Shown: positions 29,216-38,646 of the stretch, in pieces | Layout: each line of letters opens with the position of its first letter | Numbering within the stretch: position 1 is the stretch's first letter | Assembly (NCBI GenBank): GCA_965228775.1 | Contig: OZ245840.1 | Coordinates: 3,224,001 to 3,288,000, forward strand | Origin: JANQMY01 sp965228775 | GTDB taxonomy: Bacteria > Pseudomonadota > Alphaproteobacteria > JANQMY01 | Direction of reading: 5' to 3' | Length of the DNA: 64,000 nucleotides | Position numbers and translations under genes: made by a program | The notes under the pieces: generated by a model | Told to the model about the DNA's origin: nothing | The model's database searches: none | What the model saw: the letters and a program-made list of their open reading frames with translations, nothing else

Positions 29216-30718
29216 TCATTCCGCCGGATTTGGGGCGTGCGTGGCTGGAGATGTCCGTTTTTTGGATAGCAGTCTCTGGAAATCGGGGGCTAAAAACGCG
29301 ATCGCCAACGCAAATCCGACCAAGGTCACAGCGATTGCTGCCGGTGACTCAAACCCATCGCGATAGCGGTATAGTTGGGTACTCATGGCCAGGAAAATCA
29401 GCACACCAGTCGTTGGCCGGCATAAATAGGTGATGAATTTGCGTTCGCCCGACAAGCTTGCCGCGATGATGATGGCGGCCAGGCTTGTCCAGAACAATAC
29501 GGGCAAGACAGCTCCTGTCACCAGATCGGCAGTGCTGAGGACCAAGGTCAATGCCAGTGCCGCAGGTGTTCCCCACACAATGCCTGACCACATAGCTTCT
29601 AGGCGTGGGGTCGCCTGGCCCTTCTCGCGGCGTTTGAGGAAGTAGATCTCGATGCCGGCGGAGATGATCACGGCCAGCGCAATGCCGAAGACGGCATAGG
29701 CCAATTTGATCGGCAGGCCGCCGAAAGACCCGAAATGAAGCTGATACATGGAAGCAATGATCTGCTGACCTGCGGTGCCGTCGGACATGCCGACTTTGCC
29801 GGTGAAAACGCCGTTTTGATCGAAGTTGTAGTATTCGCCGAAGATAAGCCGGCGGGGCAGCTCCCCCAGAATCTGAAGGTGCTGACCTTCGGTTTGCGGT
29901 TCATGGAGGATCACATAGGTCAGGACTGCATTCGGGTATTGTTCCGCCATGTGACGCAAGGCATTGTCCATTCTGGGCAGGGGAGCGGGCGTCTCGTTCA
30001 TCTCTGGCTCGGCGCCGAAGACTGGCGCGTATACAGCTTCGATGTCCCCGTCATAGTCGGTGACTGCGATGCTGTAAGCGACCACGGACGCAAGACCCAG
30101 CATGGCGCCCGTAAGCGCGCTTGTGATCAGAAAAGGGGATGTCCAAACGCTTAAGCGATTGTGAAGATCCGCCTTGGCCAACCGAACGTTGCCACTCAGC
30201 CTTAGCGAAAAGGCATCCCGGAAGATACGGGGGTGCGCCAGAAACCCCGAGATTGAAAGGGCAAGCAAGAGCACGCCGAGCATGCCGACAATGGTCAAGC
30301 CCAACGTCCGAGGCAGGTGCAGATAGTAGTGAAGGTCCAGGACCGATTGTGTCCAGGGATGGCTTTCCGTGTTCCCAACAGAACCGTCGGCGCTTATGAA
30401 GACAGCCTGCGTGTCAGTGGTGATGACCGTACGCGGCAAACCTTCTGTGGGCAGATGAACAAAGAAATGTGCTGTCTCCTCCTCCTGCATGGCCATCACG
30501 GCCTCACCGGCTTTTTGAATGACTTGCGGATCAATGGCCGTCATTTCAGGCGCGTTGGGTTGTTCCCAGCGCTGTAGTTCGAACACGAAAACCGAAAGAA
30601 CGCCGCTGATGCACAAAATGTACAAGAGGGCGGCGGCGGTTATGCCAATAGCGGAATGGCCGGACAGGGATTGAGCAACCCGGTTGGAAGATGCTTTGGG
30701 CCAGATGAAGCGAGACAT
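29216..30718 (-). CDS. PepSY-associated transmembrane protein (ferric reductase-like)
   Basis: About 500 residues with a helix near the N-terminus (GHSAIGITAAALLYILCISGVLSVFVF) and further helices, separated by periplasmic PepSY segments. HPWTQSVLDLHYYLHLPRTLGLTIVGMLG and STSLTG-type HNRLSVWTSPFLITSALTG are typical of PepSY_TM proteins that reduce or handle siderophore iron. The ATG at 30718 starts the family-typical region; the longer frame is discarded. It lies 28 bases after the 30747 gene, divergent from the TonB receptor. Confidence 0.85.
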   Translation of the reverse strand: MSRFIWPKASSNRVAQSLSGHSAIGITAAALLYILCISGVLSVFVFELQRWEQPNAPEMTAIDPQVIQKAGEAVMAMQEEETAHFFVHLPTEGLPRTVITTDTQAVFISADGSVGNTESHPWTQSVLDLHYYLHLPRTLGLTIVGMLGVLLLALSISGFLAHPRIFRDAFSLRLSGNVRLAKADLHNRLSVWTSPFLITSALTGAMLGLASVVAYSIAVTDYDGDIEAVYAPVFGAEPEMNETPAPLPRMDNALRHMAEQYPNAVLTYVILHEPQTEGQHLQILGELPRRLIFGEYYNFDQNGVFTGKVGMSDGTAGQQIIASMYQLHFGSFGGLPIKLAYAVFGIALAVIISAGIEIYFLKRREKGQATPRLEAMWSGIVWGTPAALALTLVLSTADLVTGAVLPVLFWTSLAAIIIAASLSGERKFITYLCRPTTGVLIFLAMSTQLYRYRDGFESPAAIAVTLVGFALAIAFLAPDFQRLLSKKRTSPATHAPNPAE

Positions 30719-30746
30719 GAGAGTAATTGTTCTTCCGTATCTGGAC

Positions 30747-31373
30747 TTATGTGGAAAGAGAGAGATGCGCCGCAGCGCCAATGCCGGGCAGGACCACTGC
30801 CGCCGTTTTTCTAACGAGATGTGGATCAATCACGGCATACGCAGCAAACATCGCCCAAAGAAGAGGGGCGAGTGCAAGCCCCAGCGAAATGACGTTGGCT
30901 TCGGAATATTGCGCCGCCCGAAGGAACGCCATCACCGAAAGCGTGATGAACATCGCCGAAGCAGCCGCCATTGGCCCCGCAAGGACGATGATGGCGATCT
31001 TGCGCAATAGGGCCGGCCCTCCATTGATGTGGGAAAGGTCGGCGGAGACTGTGCGTGCAGGTATGGGATTGTCGGCTTCAGCAAGGGCTGCGCGCCAGCC
31101 GTTTCGCACAAATTGGCCGAGCGTTATCAACATGACGGCGGTAATAGCTGCGGCTGCTCCCCGGTCGCCGGCATAGATTGTCGAGCCTGCGACACCGACG
31201 GCCAGCAAAATCCAAGCCGCAAGAACAATCATTTCCCGCCGCGCAAAGCTTAGCTCAAGCCGGTTCTGCCAAGCGTGCCTCAACAACAGAATGCCTGCTC
31301 TGAAGCCTGCCAATAGGCATGCCAAAACCAAGAGGGTCACCCTTCCATCTCCCCAAATAGTTGCGCCTCTCAT
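30747..31373 (-). CDS. membrane protein of iron-uptake locus, unknown function
   Basis: About 208 residues with several hydrophobic helices (VTLLVLACLLAGFRAGILLL, MIVLAAWILLAVGVAGSTIY, IAIIVLAGPMAAASAMFITL). No known motif. It precedes the PepSY gene in the same unit and is divergent from the TonB receptor across a Fur-like box, so a role with iron uptake is inferred. The ATG at 31373 follows a GAGAGG-type site; the longer frame starts inside the regulatory region. Confidence 0.7.
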   Translation of the reverse strand: MRGATIWGDGRVTLLVLACLLAGFRAGILLLRHAWQNRLELSFARREMIVLAAWILLAVGVAGSTIYAGDRGAAAAITAVMLITLGQFVRNGWRAALAEADNPIPARTVSADLSHINGGPALLRKIAIIVLAGPMAAASAMFITLSVMAFLRAAQYSEANVISLGLALAPLLWAMFAAYAVIDPHLVRKTAAVVLPGIGAAAHLSLST

Positions 31374-31393
31374 TGGCATGTTTTTGTTGTGAA

Positions 31394-31414
31394 TGCAAAT
31401 GACTCGCATTTACA
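31394..31414. promoter_or_regulatory. Fur-like operator between iron-uptake genes
   Basis: Arms TGCAAATG and CATTTACA flank ACTCG; the arms pair with one mismatch and resemble the Fur-type TGCAAATGA.TCATTTGCA palindrome. The site sits between the divergent membrane-protein and TonB-receptor genes, 112 bases from the receptor start. Confidence 0.6.
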
Positions 31415-31525
31415 TTCAAAGTCAAATATGTCATCTGGCGTCGGGTAAGGGGCGGCTGAGGAGCCTTTTGGGCATCACTCTCAGCGGGCAACCCGACAGA
31501 AAATCAAAGCTTTTTGGGGAAAAAG

Positions 31526-33571
31526 ATGAACATAAAAGCACTCATTGGGGCGTCACTCATGTCAACGATGGCTCTGCCGGTTTGGGCGCAGCCGGCCGAT
31601 TCCGATGACGGAATCGATGAAATCGTCATCAAATCGGTGCGGCGCGTTGCCACGCCGATCTCAGACGTTACGCGGTCTGTGACAGTGGTCACCCAAGATC
31701 AGTTAGACATTCAAAGCGCTCTCAATCGATCGGCAGGGTCGGTCATTGCGCAGACAGTTCCCGGGTTTAGTCCGTCTACGGAGGCTCTGACCAATTTCGG
31801 TCAGCAGCTGCGTGGCCGCAACTTCCAAACCCTGATTGATGGCGTGCCGCAAGACACACCGTTGCGGAACGGTGCGCGGTCTCTGCAATCGATCGACATT
31901 GACGCGGTGGAGCAGATCGAAGTGATCCGGGGCGGCACGGCGATCTATGGTTTCGGTGCCGATGGCGGTTTGATCAACTACATCACAAAGCGGCCGGAAG
32001 ATGGCGCTTTCAACGTTGTGGCGAAATCCGGCCTCAGCTTCTCAACGACACATCCTGATGACTCGCTCACGTGGAATGCCACCTTACAGGCCTCTGGCCG
32101 TATGGATGCTTTCGACTATCTGGTCAGCGGTACGTTCGTAAATCGGAACGGATCGTTCGATGCCGACAGCAACCGCCGCTTGACGGATCCGGTGGGGGCG
32201 CAAGGCGGTCTGGATGAATCCGACGAATACAACGTTCTTGCCAAGCTCGGTTTTCAGATCGACCCTGATCAAAGGCTGCAGGGAAGTTTCACCTTCTTCA
32301 GTCTTCAGCAAGACCCTGATTTTGGCGCGCGTTTGTCGACCGGCACGGGGCAACTCTTCGTTCCACCGTTCACGCCGGAACTGGCCCTGGCTGGCAACGA
32401 TCAAGATGCGAACCCCGGCAACGAGGCGAAAAGCGGCTACCTCACCTATAGCCATGAAGACATTTTCGGCAGCTCGCTTGAAGTGCAAGGCTATTACCAG
32501 CAGATCGACACCACCTTCACCCTGTTTCCCGGCTTCGCCCAGACACAGATCGAATCTGAAAAATTCGGCGTGCGGTTGACGGGCAATACGCCTGTCGACC
32601 TTGGGCATTTGCCGTTCGATGTGACCTGGGGGATCGACTATTTGAACGATGAAACGCGTCAGTTTGAGGTTGTGGGTACGGAAGACGCAACAGGCGATCA
32701 AGATGCCATTGCCGGTTTTGCCCAAGTAGAAATTCCGATTGCGGACTATGGGATCATTACCGCCGGTGTTCGCCATGAAAACGTGAAAATCGATGTGAGC
32801 GGCGTCACGCCCACTGGCGAGATTTCCGGCTCCGAAACTCTGTTCAATGCATCTGCCAGCATTTTTGTTACGGAACAAGCAACCTTGTTCGGTGGCTTCT
32901 CGCAATCCTTCTCACCGGGCGACATTCTGCGGGTCATTACAGACGGGACGTTTACCACCACCGATGATGTGGAGCTGGAATTCGTCCGTACCAATAACTA
33001 CGAAGCAGGGATTCGATTGGACTTCAATCGGTGGTCTGCGGAAGCGGTCGGCTTCCACAGTACGTCCGACAACGGAACGTCTTTCGACACGAGCCTCAAT
33101 ATCATCACCCAGCCCGAACGGATTTACGGCTTCGAAGCATCGCTTACCGTTCAAGCGACGGACGAGCTGCGGCTCGGCGGTACATTTTCGCTGGTGGACG
33201 GTGAAGTGGATTTGAATGATGACGGCACATTCGATGAAGATCTGCCGACAACGCGCATCCCGCCGGAAAAAATCACCTTCTTCGCAGACTATGCGCCATA
33301 TCCTTGGTGGGACCTTCACGGTCAGATCTTCTATTCAGGCACTCAGTCCAACGATTCCACCGCATTTGGCGGCGGCAGCGACATTGAGGATTATGTCCTC
33401 GTGGATCTGCATTCCCGTTTCCAAGTAGGTCCGGGCGAGCTCACTGTGGGTGTCACAAATCTACTGAACAATGACTATTTGCCGGTGATCAATCAGGCCT
33501 TCAACTTTCAGTTCTCGAATGTTCAAGGGCCGGGTCGCCGCGTATCGTTTGGCTATCGGGTTGCGTACTGA
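31526..33571 (+). CDS. TonB-dependent receptor (siderophore-type)
   Basis: A 681-residue outer-membrane receptor. A signal peptide (about 1-25, ending WAQ) is followed by a plug with DEIVIKSVRR, TVVTQDQLD and EQIEVIRGGTAIYGFGADGGLINYITKRP. The barrel ends with the aromatic-rich GYRVAY. The ligand is not determinable, but the Fur-like site and PepSY gene point to iron. The ATG at 31526 starts the signal peptide and follows GGGGA. A terminator lies after it. Confidence 0.93.
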   Translation: MNIKALIGASLMSTMALPVWAQPADSDDGIDEIVIKSVRRVATPISDVTRSVTVVTQDQLDIQSALNRSAGSVIAQTVPGFSPSTEALTNFGQQLRGRNFQTLIDGVPQDTPLRNGARSLQSIDIDAVEQIEVIRGGTAIYGFGADGGLINYITKRPEDGAFNVVAKSGLSFSTTHPDDSLTWNATLQASGRMDAFDYLVSGTFVNRNGSFDADSNRRLTDPVGAQGGLDESDEYNVLAKLGFQIDPDQRLQGSFTFFSLQQDPDFGARLSTGTGQLFVPPFTPELALAGNDQDANPGNEAKSGYLTYSHEDIFGSSLEVQGYYQQIDTTFTLFPGFAQTQIESEKFGVRLTGNTPVDLGHLPFDVTWGIDYLNDETRQFEVVGTEDATGDQDAIAGFAQVEIPIADYGIITAGVRHENVKIDVSGVTPTGEISGSETLFNASASIFVTEQATLFGGFSQSFSPGDILRVITDGTFTTTDDVELEFVRTNNYEAGIRLDFNRWSAEAVGFHSTSDNGTSFDTSLNIITQPERIYGFEASLTVQATDELRLGGTFSLVDGEVDLNDDGTFDEDLPTTRIPPEKITFFADYAPYPWWDLHGQIFYSGTQSNDSTAFGGGSDIEDYVLVDLHSRFQVGPGELTVGVTNLLNNDYLPVINQAFNFQFSNVQGPGRRVSFGYRVAY

Positions 33572-33587
33572 GTAGATCCGAGGCCCG

Positions 33588-33630
33588 GGGCGGTTGCGGT
33601 CTGCTTCACTACGCAGCCGCCCTTTCTTCT
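33588..33630 (+). terminator. rho-independent terminator after TonB receptor
   Basis: Stem GGGCGGTTGCG/CGCAGCCGCCC (one G-T pair) with a 13-base loop, followed by TTTCTTCTTT, 17 bases after the stop. Confidence 0.75.
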
Positions 33631-33640
33631 TTCCGTCGTT

Positions 33641-34711
33641 TTAATGCCGCTCGCGGATGCGCCATTCGAAACAATCATCGCCATAGTCTTGGCGTTGCAT
33701 GACTTCGATCACCAGGAAGCGGTTATGGGCAATCAACAAGCCTTCCCACAGGCCGTTCCACATTTCGAAGACGCCGGTGGAAAGAGACGGGATATCTTTT
33801 GCAAAGCGCCATCCTTTCTGCTGGATGTGAACCGCGCCGTTGGCGGACTCGATGGTGCATGCGTCTCCCTGACTTGCCGCCAGCGCCTGAAAAATTTGGG
33901 CGAAAGCTTCAGGGGTTGTTTCGGAAACACCCAGAGCGCGTGCCGTTTGTTCGTAATATTGAAGGCCGATGAGCTTGCCGGTCTTGCGGCCCAAATGAAC
34001 CGCATCGTCGCGGCCGAACAAATCGATCATCACGGGCAGCATTAAGCGGGGCGGCTCCATGGCATAGTTGCGGTTGGCTTTGGCAAGCCGTTCCTCCGGC
34101 CAGGTGTCCACATCCAGCGGCGGCGCTTTCGAAGGATCGAAGGGCGGCGGCGCTTCACCGGGGGCGAACGTCAACCGTTCTTCAGGGGTAAGGTCATGAT
34201 CATGCTCCAGAAAATAGCCCGCAAGGCCATACTGGCCGTCCATGTCTTCCGAGGTACAGACAAACCCAAGGCGCGGATTGCCCAAGCTCACCCCATTCTG
34301 GGCATACCAGCCGCGCAACATGCCGCGCGATACATCGATGGGCATGCCGCAAATGGCAGCACCTTCGTAGATCCAGCGGGGGTGAACGAAGCGGACCCAT
34401 GATTTCGTGTCGCTCTCGGGCATGTACTCCACGCGCACGCCGCCGATACTGTTGGAGAGGTAATGGTATTGGGCAGAGGCAACGGCGTCGGGCAGGTCTT
34501 TAACGCCAAGCTTCTCGAAGCTCGACAGAAACTTGTTCTTATGATGCTGACGGTAGACACGGAACACCGCCTCGCCCGCGGCGGCAGCGCCTTTGTGAAG
34601 GGAGACGGAAAGGATCAAGCCGGTGAGATAGCTGTGATAGATCTCCGCGATGGCCCGGTAGGGTGAGGCCATCGATTCCGTTTTTTGTTTGAGAGGAAGC
34701 ACCTCAGCCAT
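33641..34711 (-). CDS. uncharacterised protein, operon partner of fdhD
   Basis: A 356-residue soluble protein with no signal peptide. SPYRAIAEIYHSYLTGLILSV and later MLRGWYAQNGVSLGNPRLGF are distinctive but unrecognised; a link to the aminothiazoline-carboxylate-hydrolase-like fold is only a faint guess. The start lies 18 bases after the fdhD stop on the same strand, so it is probably co-transcribed with fdhD and might serve the molybdenum enzyme. Confidence 0.6.
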   Translation of the reverse strand: MAEVLPLKQKTESMASPYRAIAEIYHSYLTGLILSVSLHKGAAAAGEAVFRVYRQHHKNKFLSSFEKLGVKDLPDAVASAQYHYLSNSIGGVRVEYMPESDTKSWVRFVHPRWIYEGAAICGMPIDVSRGMLRGWYAQNGVSLGNPRLGFVCTSEDMDGQYGLAGYFLEHDHDLTPEERLTFAPGEAPPPFDPSKAPPLDVDTWPEERLAKANRNYAMEPPRLMLPVMIDLFGRDDAVHLGRKTGKLIGLQYYEQTARALGVSETTPEAFAQIFQALAASQGDACTIESANGAVHIQQKGWRFAKDIPSLSTGVFEMWNGLWEGLLIAHNRFLVIEVMQRQDYGDDCFEWRIRERH

Positions 34712-34729
34712 TGCGGTTGGGTTCCTTTC

Positions 34730-35551
34730 TTATTCTTTAGTCGGAAGCCCGGTGATCCGCTCCGGGCTGGTAAACAATGTCATGGCATCGTCGCGGGCTA
34801 TGCCAATGATGGTCATGCCATTCGTTTGGGCAAGCTCCAAGGCCAACGCCGTGGGCGCGGAAATGGCGACGATGAGCGGCACACCCATCACATTTGCCTT
34901 CTGGACCATTTCGTAAGAGCACCGGCTGGTGAGATAAAGAAAGCCGCCAGCGGCATTTGTTCCATTTCTCGCCAGCGCGCCCAGAACCTTGTCCAGCGCA
35001 TTGTGGCGGCCAATGTCTTCTCGAAGAACTTGAACCTCGCCATTGGGCGTTGCCCATGCGGCCGCATGAACGGATTTCGTTTCGGCGTTGATGATCTGTT
35101 TAGCGCCCAAATCCGCTAGCCCGCGTCGGATGTTCCCGATGTCATAGGTTTGCTCGGAGCGAACCGGTGACAGAGGGCGGACGGCTTGTTCAAGGCTTTC
35201 AATTCCACATAATCCACAGCCCGTGCGGCCCGCCAATGTTCGCTTTTGGTCGGCGAGTTTTTGGAATGCCTCATCGGCAATCCACATATTGACAGTGATA
35301 CCCGCAGCCACTTCGGAGACAGCGATTTCTTCAATGTCTTGGGCGCGCTCAATGATGCCCTCGCTGAGGCTGAAACCCACCGCGAAATCCTCAAGGTCGG
35401 CGGGCGTGGCCATCATCACGGCATGGGGGGTGCCGTTATAGATCAGGGCAACCGGTACTTCTTCGGCAACGGCCCAACCGCGCGCCGATTGGCGGTCTTG
35501 GGCAATGGTGATGCCCTTAAACTCTATGTGCCGTTTGCCGTTTGGGCTCAT
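34730..35551 (-). CDS. fdhD: formate dehydrogenase sulfurtransferase accessory protein
   Basis: FdhD inserts sulfur into the molybdenum cofactor of formate dehydrogenases. The protein holds the catalytic cysteine pair in GRTGCGLCGIE, preceded by the FAVGFSLSEGII motif, and the C-terminal EDIGRHNALDKVLG and SRCSYEMVQKA blocks. The ATG at 35551 (273 residues) is used; a TTG at 35578 would add nine residues. Divergent from the YdeP-type gene, whose cofactor it most likely matures. Confidence 0.94.
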   Translation of the reverse strand: MSPNGKRHIEFKGITIAQDRQSARGWAVAEEVPVALIYNGTPHAVMMATPADLEDFAVGFSLSEGIIERAQDIEEIAVSEVAAGITVNMWIADEAFQKLADQKRTLAGRTGCGLCGIESLEQAVRPLSPVRSEQTYDIGNIRRGLADLGAKQIINAETKSVHAAAWATPNGEVQVLREDIGRHNALDKVLGALARNGTNAAGGFLYLTSRCSYEMVQKANVMGVPLIVAISAPTALALELAQTNGMTIIGIARDDAMTLFTSPERITGLPTKE

Positions 35552-35606
35552 CTTGGGCTCGTGCGTTGCCGTCGACAACGAAAGGTCTAGGTTCTAGACT
35601 CTTCAC

Positions 35607-37874
35607 ATGAGCCAAAAAACAGAAAAAGGCAAACCTGCAGCTGGTGGCTGGGGCTCTTTGGCCTCGACGGCGAAGCAATTGGTTGCCCAAGGCATTCCGG
35701 CCAAGGGCGCCACCACACTGCTCAATGCCAATCAGCCCGAAGGGTTCGATTGTCCAGGGTGTGCGTGGCCGGACCCAAAGCACACGTCTTCGTTCGAATT
35801 CTGCGAAAACGGCGTGAAAGCCGTCGCTTGGGAGGCCACGTCGCGCCGGGTGACGCCGGATTTCTTCGCCAAACATTCGGTGGCAGAGCTTCGCGGCAAG
35901 ACAGACCATTTCCTGGAAGCGCAGGGGCGTCTTACCCATCCCATGCGGTATAATACGTCAACGGATCATTACGAGCCGGTTTCCTGGGATGACCTCTTCC
36001 GCGAGGTCGGCGGCGAATTAAGGGCTCTATCGACGCCTCATCACGCTGCCTTCTATACGTCCGGACGGACGAGCAATGAAGCGGCGTTTCTCTATCAACT
36101 GTTTGTGCGTGCATTCGGCACCAACAATCTGCCCGATTGTTCAAACATGTGCCATGAGTCAAGCGGCCTTGCGTTGAATGAAACACTGGGGACCGGCAAA
36201 GGCACCGTAACGCTGGATGATTTCGATCAGGCGGACGCGATTTTCATTTTCGGTCAAAATCCGGGTACGAATCATCCGCGCATGCTGACTAGCCTGCGAA
36301 AGGCAGCGAAACGCGGCGCGCGCATAGTGACCTTCAACCCGATCCGGGAGCGCGGGTTGGAGAAATTCGCCAATCCCAAAGACCCGCGCGATATGATGCC
36401 GGGCGGCGGTACCAATATTTCTTCCCACTATTTTCAACTTCGTATCGGGGGCGATCTGGCCGCTCTCAAAGGCGTCATGAAAGCGATGATCGAATGGGAC
36501 GAGGCAGGCAACCGCCATGCGAATGCGCCCATCATCGATCATCAGTTTGTGGAAGAGCATACGGATGGGTTTGAAGCCCTGGCTTACGATTTGCGTAAGA
36601 CGAGTTGGCCGGAGATTGAAGCGGCAAGCGGCCTTTCTGAGGCGCAATTGCGGGAAGCGGCGTCCGTCTATTGTGATGCGGACCGTGTAATCTGCACCTG
36701 GGCCATGGGGCTTACCCAGCATACCCATGCGGTCTCGACCATTCAGCAGATCACCAATCTGCTGCTGCTGCGGGGGAATATGGGAAAGCCGGGGGCAGGC
36801 GCGTGTCCTGTGCGGGGTCATAGCAATGTGCAGGGTGACCGCACCATGGGGATCACGGAAAAACCGGATCAAGTGTTCCTCAATCGTCTGGCGCAAAATT
36901 TCGATCTGCTGCCACCCCGTGCCGACGGTCTGGACACGGTTGGCACCATCGAAGCCATGGCACGCGGCGATGTGAAGGTGTTCTTCGCCATGGGCGGCAA
37001 TTTCGCGGCCGCAACGCCGGATACAGCGTATACGGAGGAGGCGTTGGCCAAATGCCGCCTCACGGCGCATGTGAGCACCAAGCTTAACCGAAGTCATCTG
37101 GTCCATGGGGAAAAAGCCTACATCTTGCCGTGCCTGGGCCGCACTGAAGTGGACATGCAGGCGGGCGGCCCCCAGGCCGTGACCGTGGAAGATTCCATGA
37201 GCATGGTTCATGCCTCATCCGGCACCAATGCACCAGCGTCGGACCATCTTTTGTCGGAACCCATGATCGTCGCGCGTTTGGCCGCCGCGACGCTCACGAA
37301 CAGCACCATCGATTGGCTGGAGTTCGCGGGCGACTATGACCGTATTCGCGACCGTATCGAAGATACGATCGATGGCTTTACCAATTTCAACGGGCGTATT
37401 CGCGAGCCCGGCGGTTTCTATCTAGGGAACAGCGCAAGCGAACGGCACTGGAAAACGAAAACCCAGAAAGCGAACTTCGTGGTGGGGCAAATCCCGAAAC
37501 CACGCGTTGCGCCGGATACGCTGACCTTGATGACGGTGCGCGCCCATGACCAATACAACACCACGGTCTATGGCTTGAATGACCGCTACCGGGGCGTTTT
37601 CGGTCAGCGCCGGGTGGTTTTTGTCAATCAAAAGGACATTCGGAACTTGGGCTTTGCGGAAGGGCAATGGGTAGACCTTCACAGTACGGATAAAAAAGGA
37701 CAGACGCGTATCGCCAAGCGCTTCAAAATTGTCGCCTACGACATTCCTCCAGGATGCGCGGCCGCCTATTTCCCGGAAACGAACGGCTTGGTGCCAGTGG
37801 ATTCCTATGCCGTCGGCAGCCGCACGCCCACGTCAAAGGACATCCCGGTGACTTTGCATATGAGTGAGACATGA
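35607..37874 (+). CDS. FdhF/YdeP family molybdopterin oxidoreductase
   Basis: A 755-residue bis-MGD enzyme of the YdeP group. FDCPGCAWPDP near 48-58 provides a cysteine pair instead of a full iron-sulfur ligand set, and NMCHESSGLALNETLGTGKG has the active-site cysteine region. FGQNPGTNHPRM and NPIRERGLEKF bind the cofactor, and the GLNDRYRGVFGQRR block is in the C-terminal MopB domain. Its true substrate is not known for this group. fdhD is divergent upstream and mobA follows, so cofactor maturation is local. Confidence 0.9.
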   Translation: MSQKTEKGKPAAGGWGSLASTAKQLVAQGIPAKGATTLLNANQPEGFDCPGCAWPDPKHTSSFEFCENGVKAVAWEATSRRVTPDFFAKHSVAELRGKTDHFLEAQGRLTHPMRYNTSTDHYEPVSWDDLFREVGGELRALSTPHHAAFYTSGRTSNEAAFLYQLFVRAFGTNNLPDCSNMCHESSGLALNETLGTGKGTVTLDDFDQADAIFIFGQNPGTNHPRMLTSLRKAAKRGARIVTFNPIRERGLEKFANPKDPRDMMPGGGTNISSHYFQLRIGGDLAALKGVMKAMIEWDEAGNRHANAPIIDHQFVEEHTDGFEALAYDLRKTSWPEIEAASGLSEAQLREAASVYCDADRVICTWAMGLTQHTHAVSTIQQITNLLLLRGNMGKPGAGACPVRGHSNVQGDRTMGITEKPDQVFLNRLAQNFDLLPPRADGLDTVGTIEAMARGDVKVFFAMGGNFAAATPDTAYTEEALAKCRLTAHVSTKLNRSHLVHGEKAYILPCLGRTEVDMQAGGPQAVTVEDSMSMVHASSGTNAPASDHLLSEPMIVARLAAATLTNSTIDWLEFAGDYDRIRDRIEDTIDGFTNFNGRIREPGGFYLGNSASERHWKTKTQKANFVVGQIPKPRVAPDTLTLMTVRAHDQYNTTVYGLNDRYRGVFGQRRVVFVNQKDIRNLGFAEGQWVDLHSTDKKGQTRIAKRFKIVAYDIPPGCAAAYFPETNGLVPVDSYAVGSRTPTSKDIPVTLHMSET

Positions 37875-37915
37875 GGAGCGTGCGTAACTCCCCTTCCTTG
37901 ATGGGAGGAGTTCGC

Positions 37916-37978
37916 AAAAAAGGGGTCAGAGCCCTTTTTAGTGTTCCCTCTCCAAAAAAGGGCTCTGACCCCTTTTTT
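37916..37978. repeat. nested hairpin of two inverted AAAAGGGGTCAGAGCCCTTTT copies
   Basis: Copy 1 (37916-37939) and copy 2 (37954-37978) are each palindromic and are also in opposite orientation, so the whole 63 bases can fold as one long hairpin. It follows the YdeP gene and could end its transcript. The single copy at 6387 shares the core. Confidence 0.8.
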
Positions 37979-38043
37979 GGAGATTGGTCGCAGCTTCTTT
38001 CCTCCCCCCTTGATGGGGGGAGGTCAGGAGGGGGGTGACCACA

Positions 38044-38646
38044 ATGCAGAAAGTCGCCGGTCTCATCCTCGCGGGGGGGCAATCCCGCCGCATGGGGACA
38101 GACAAGAGTTTTGTAGAGCTCAATGGAACGCCCTTGATCCAACACGTGATTGCGCGCGCCCGCCCGCAAGTATCAATACTTGCCGTCAACACCAACAGTG
38201 ACGATCCGAGATACACGGTGTTGGGATTGCCGCTAATTCAAGACATTCATACCGGCTTCCAAGGCCCCTTGGCGGGACTGCAGGCGGGCCTCACCTGGCT
38301 GCAATCGCAAAAGGCTGAATGGCTCGCCACCTTCGCCTGCGACACACCATTTGTGCCGGAGGATTGTGTTGGCCGTTTGGTGAGTGCCGCCGCCGAGAAC
38401 AAGCCCCACTGTGCCGTCGCCGCTTGGAAGGGCAGAACGCATCCCACCATAGGTGTCTGGCATCGTGACCTTTTGGATCAAGTTCATTCTCGATTGAAGG
38501 ATGGAGATCTAAAACTGATGAAGTTTGTGGATGATCTAGGAGCTTCTGCAAGCGACTTTTCCGATCAGCCCATGGACCCATTCCGAAACATCAATTCCGA
38601 AGAAGATCTTGTTTCTGCGGAAACCCATCTGTTGGAGAATGGTTAG
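38044..38646 (+). CDS. mobA: molybdenum cofactor guanylyltransferase
   Basis: Attaches GMP to molybdopterin to make MGD, needed by the YdeP enzyme. The 200-residue protein starts MQKVAGLILAGGQSRRMGTDKSFVELNG, the nucleotidyltransferase LAGGxSxRMGxDK motif. GPLAGLQAGL and FACDTPFVP (metal-binding Asp) follow. The ATG at 38044 is preferred to a GTG nine bases upstream; a GGAGGGGGG run precedes both. Confidence 0.93.
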   Translation: MQKVAGLILAGGQSRRMGTDKSFVELNGTPLIQHVIARARPQVSILAVNTNSDDPRYTVLGLPLIQDIHTGFQGPLAGLQAGLTWLQSQKAEWLATFACDTPFVPEDCVGRLVSAAAENKPHCAVAAWKGRTHPTIGVWHRDLLDQVHSRLKDGDLKLMKFVDDLGASASDFSDQPMDPFRNINSEEDLVSAETHLLENG

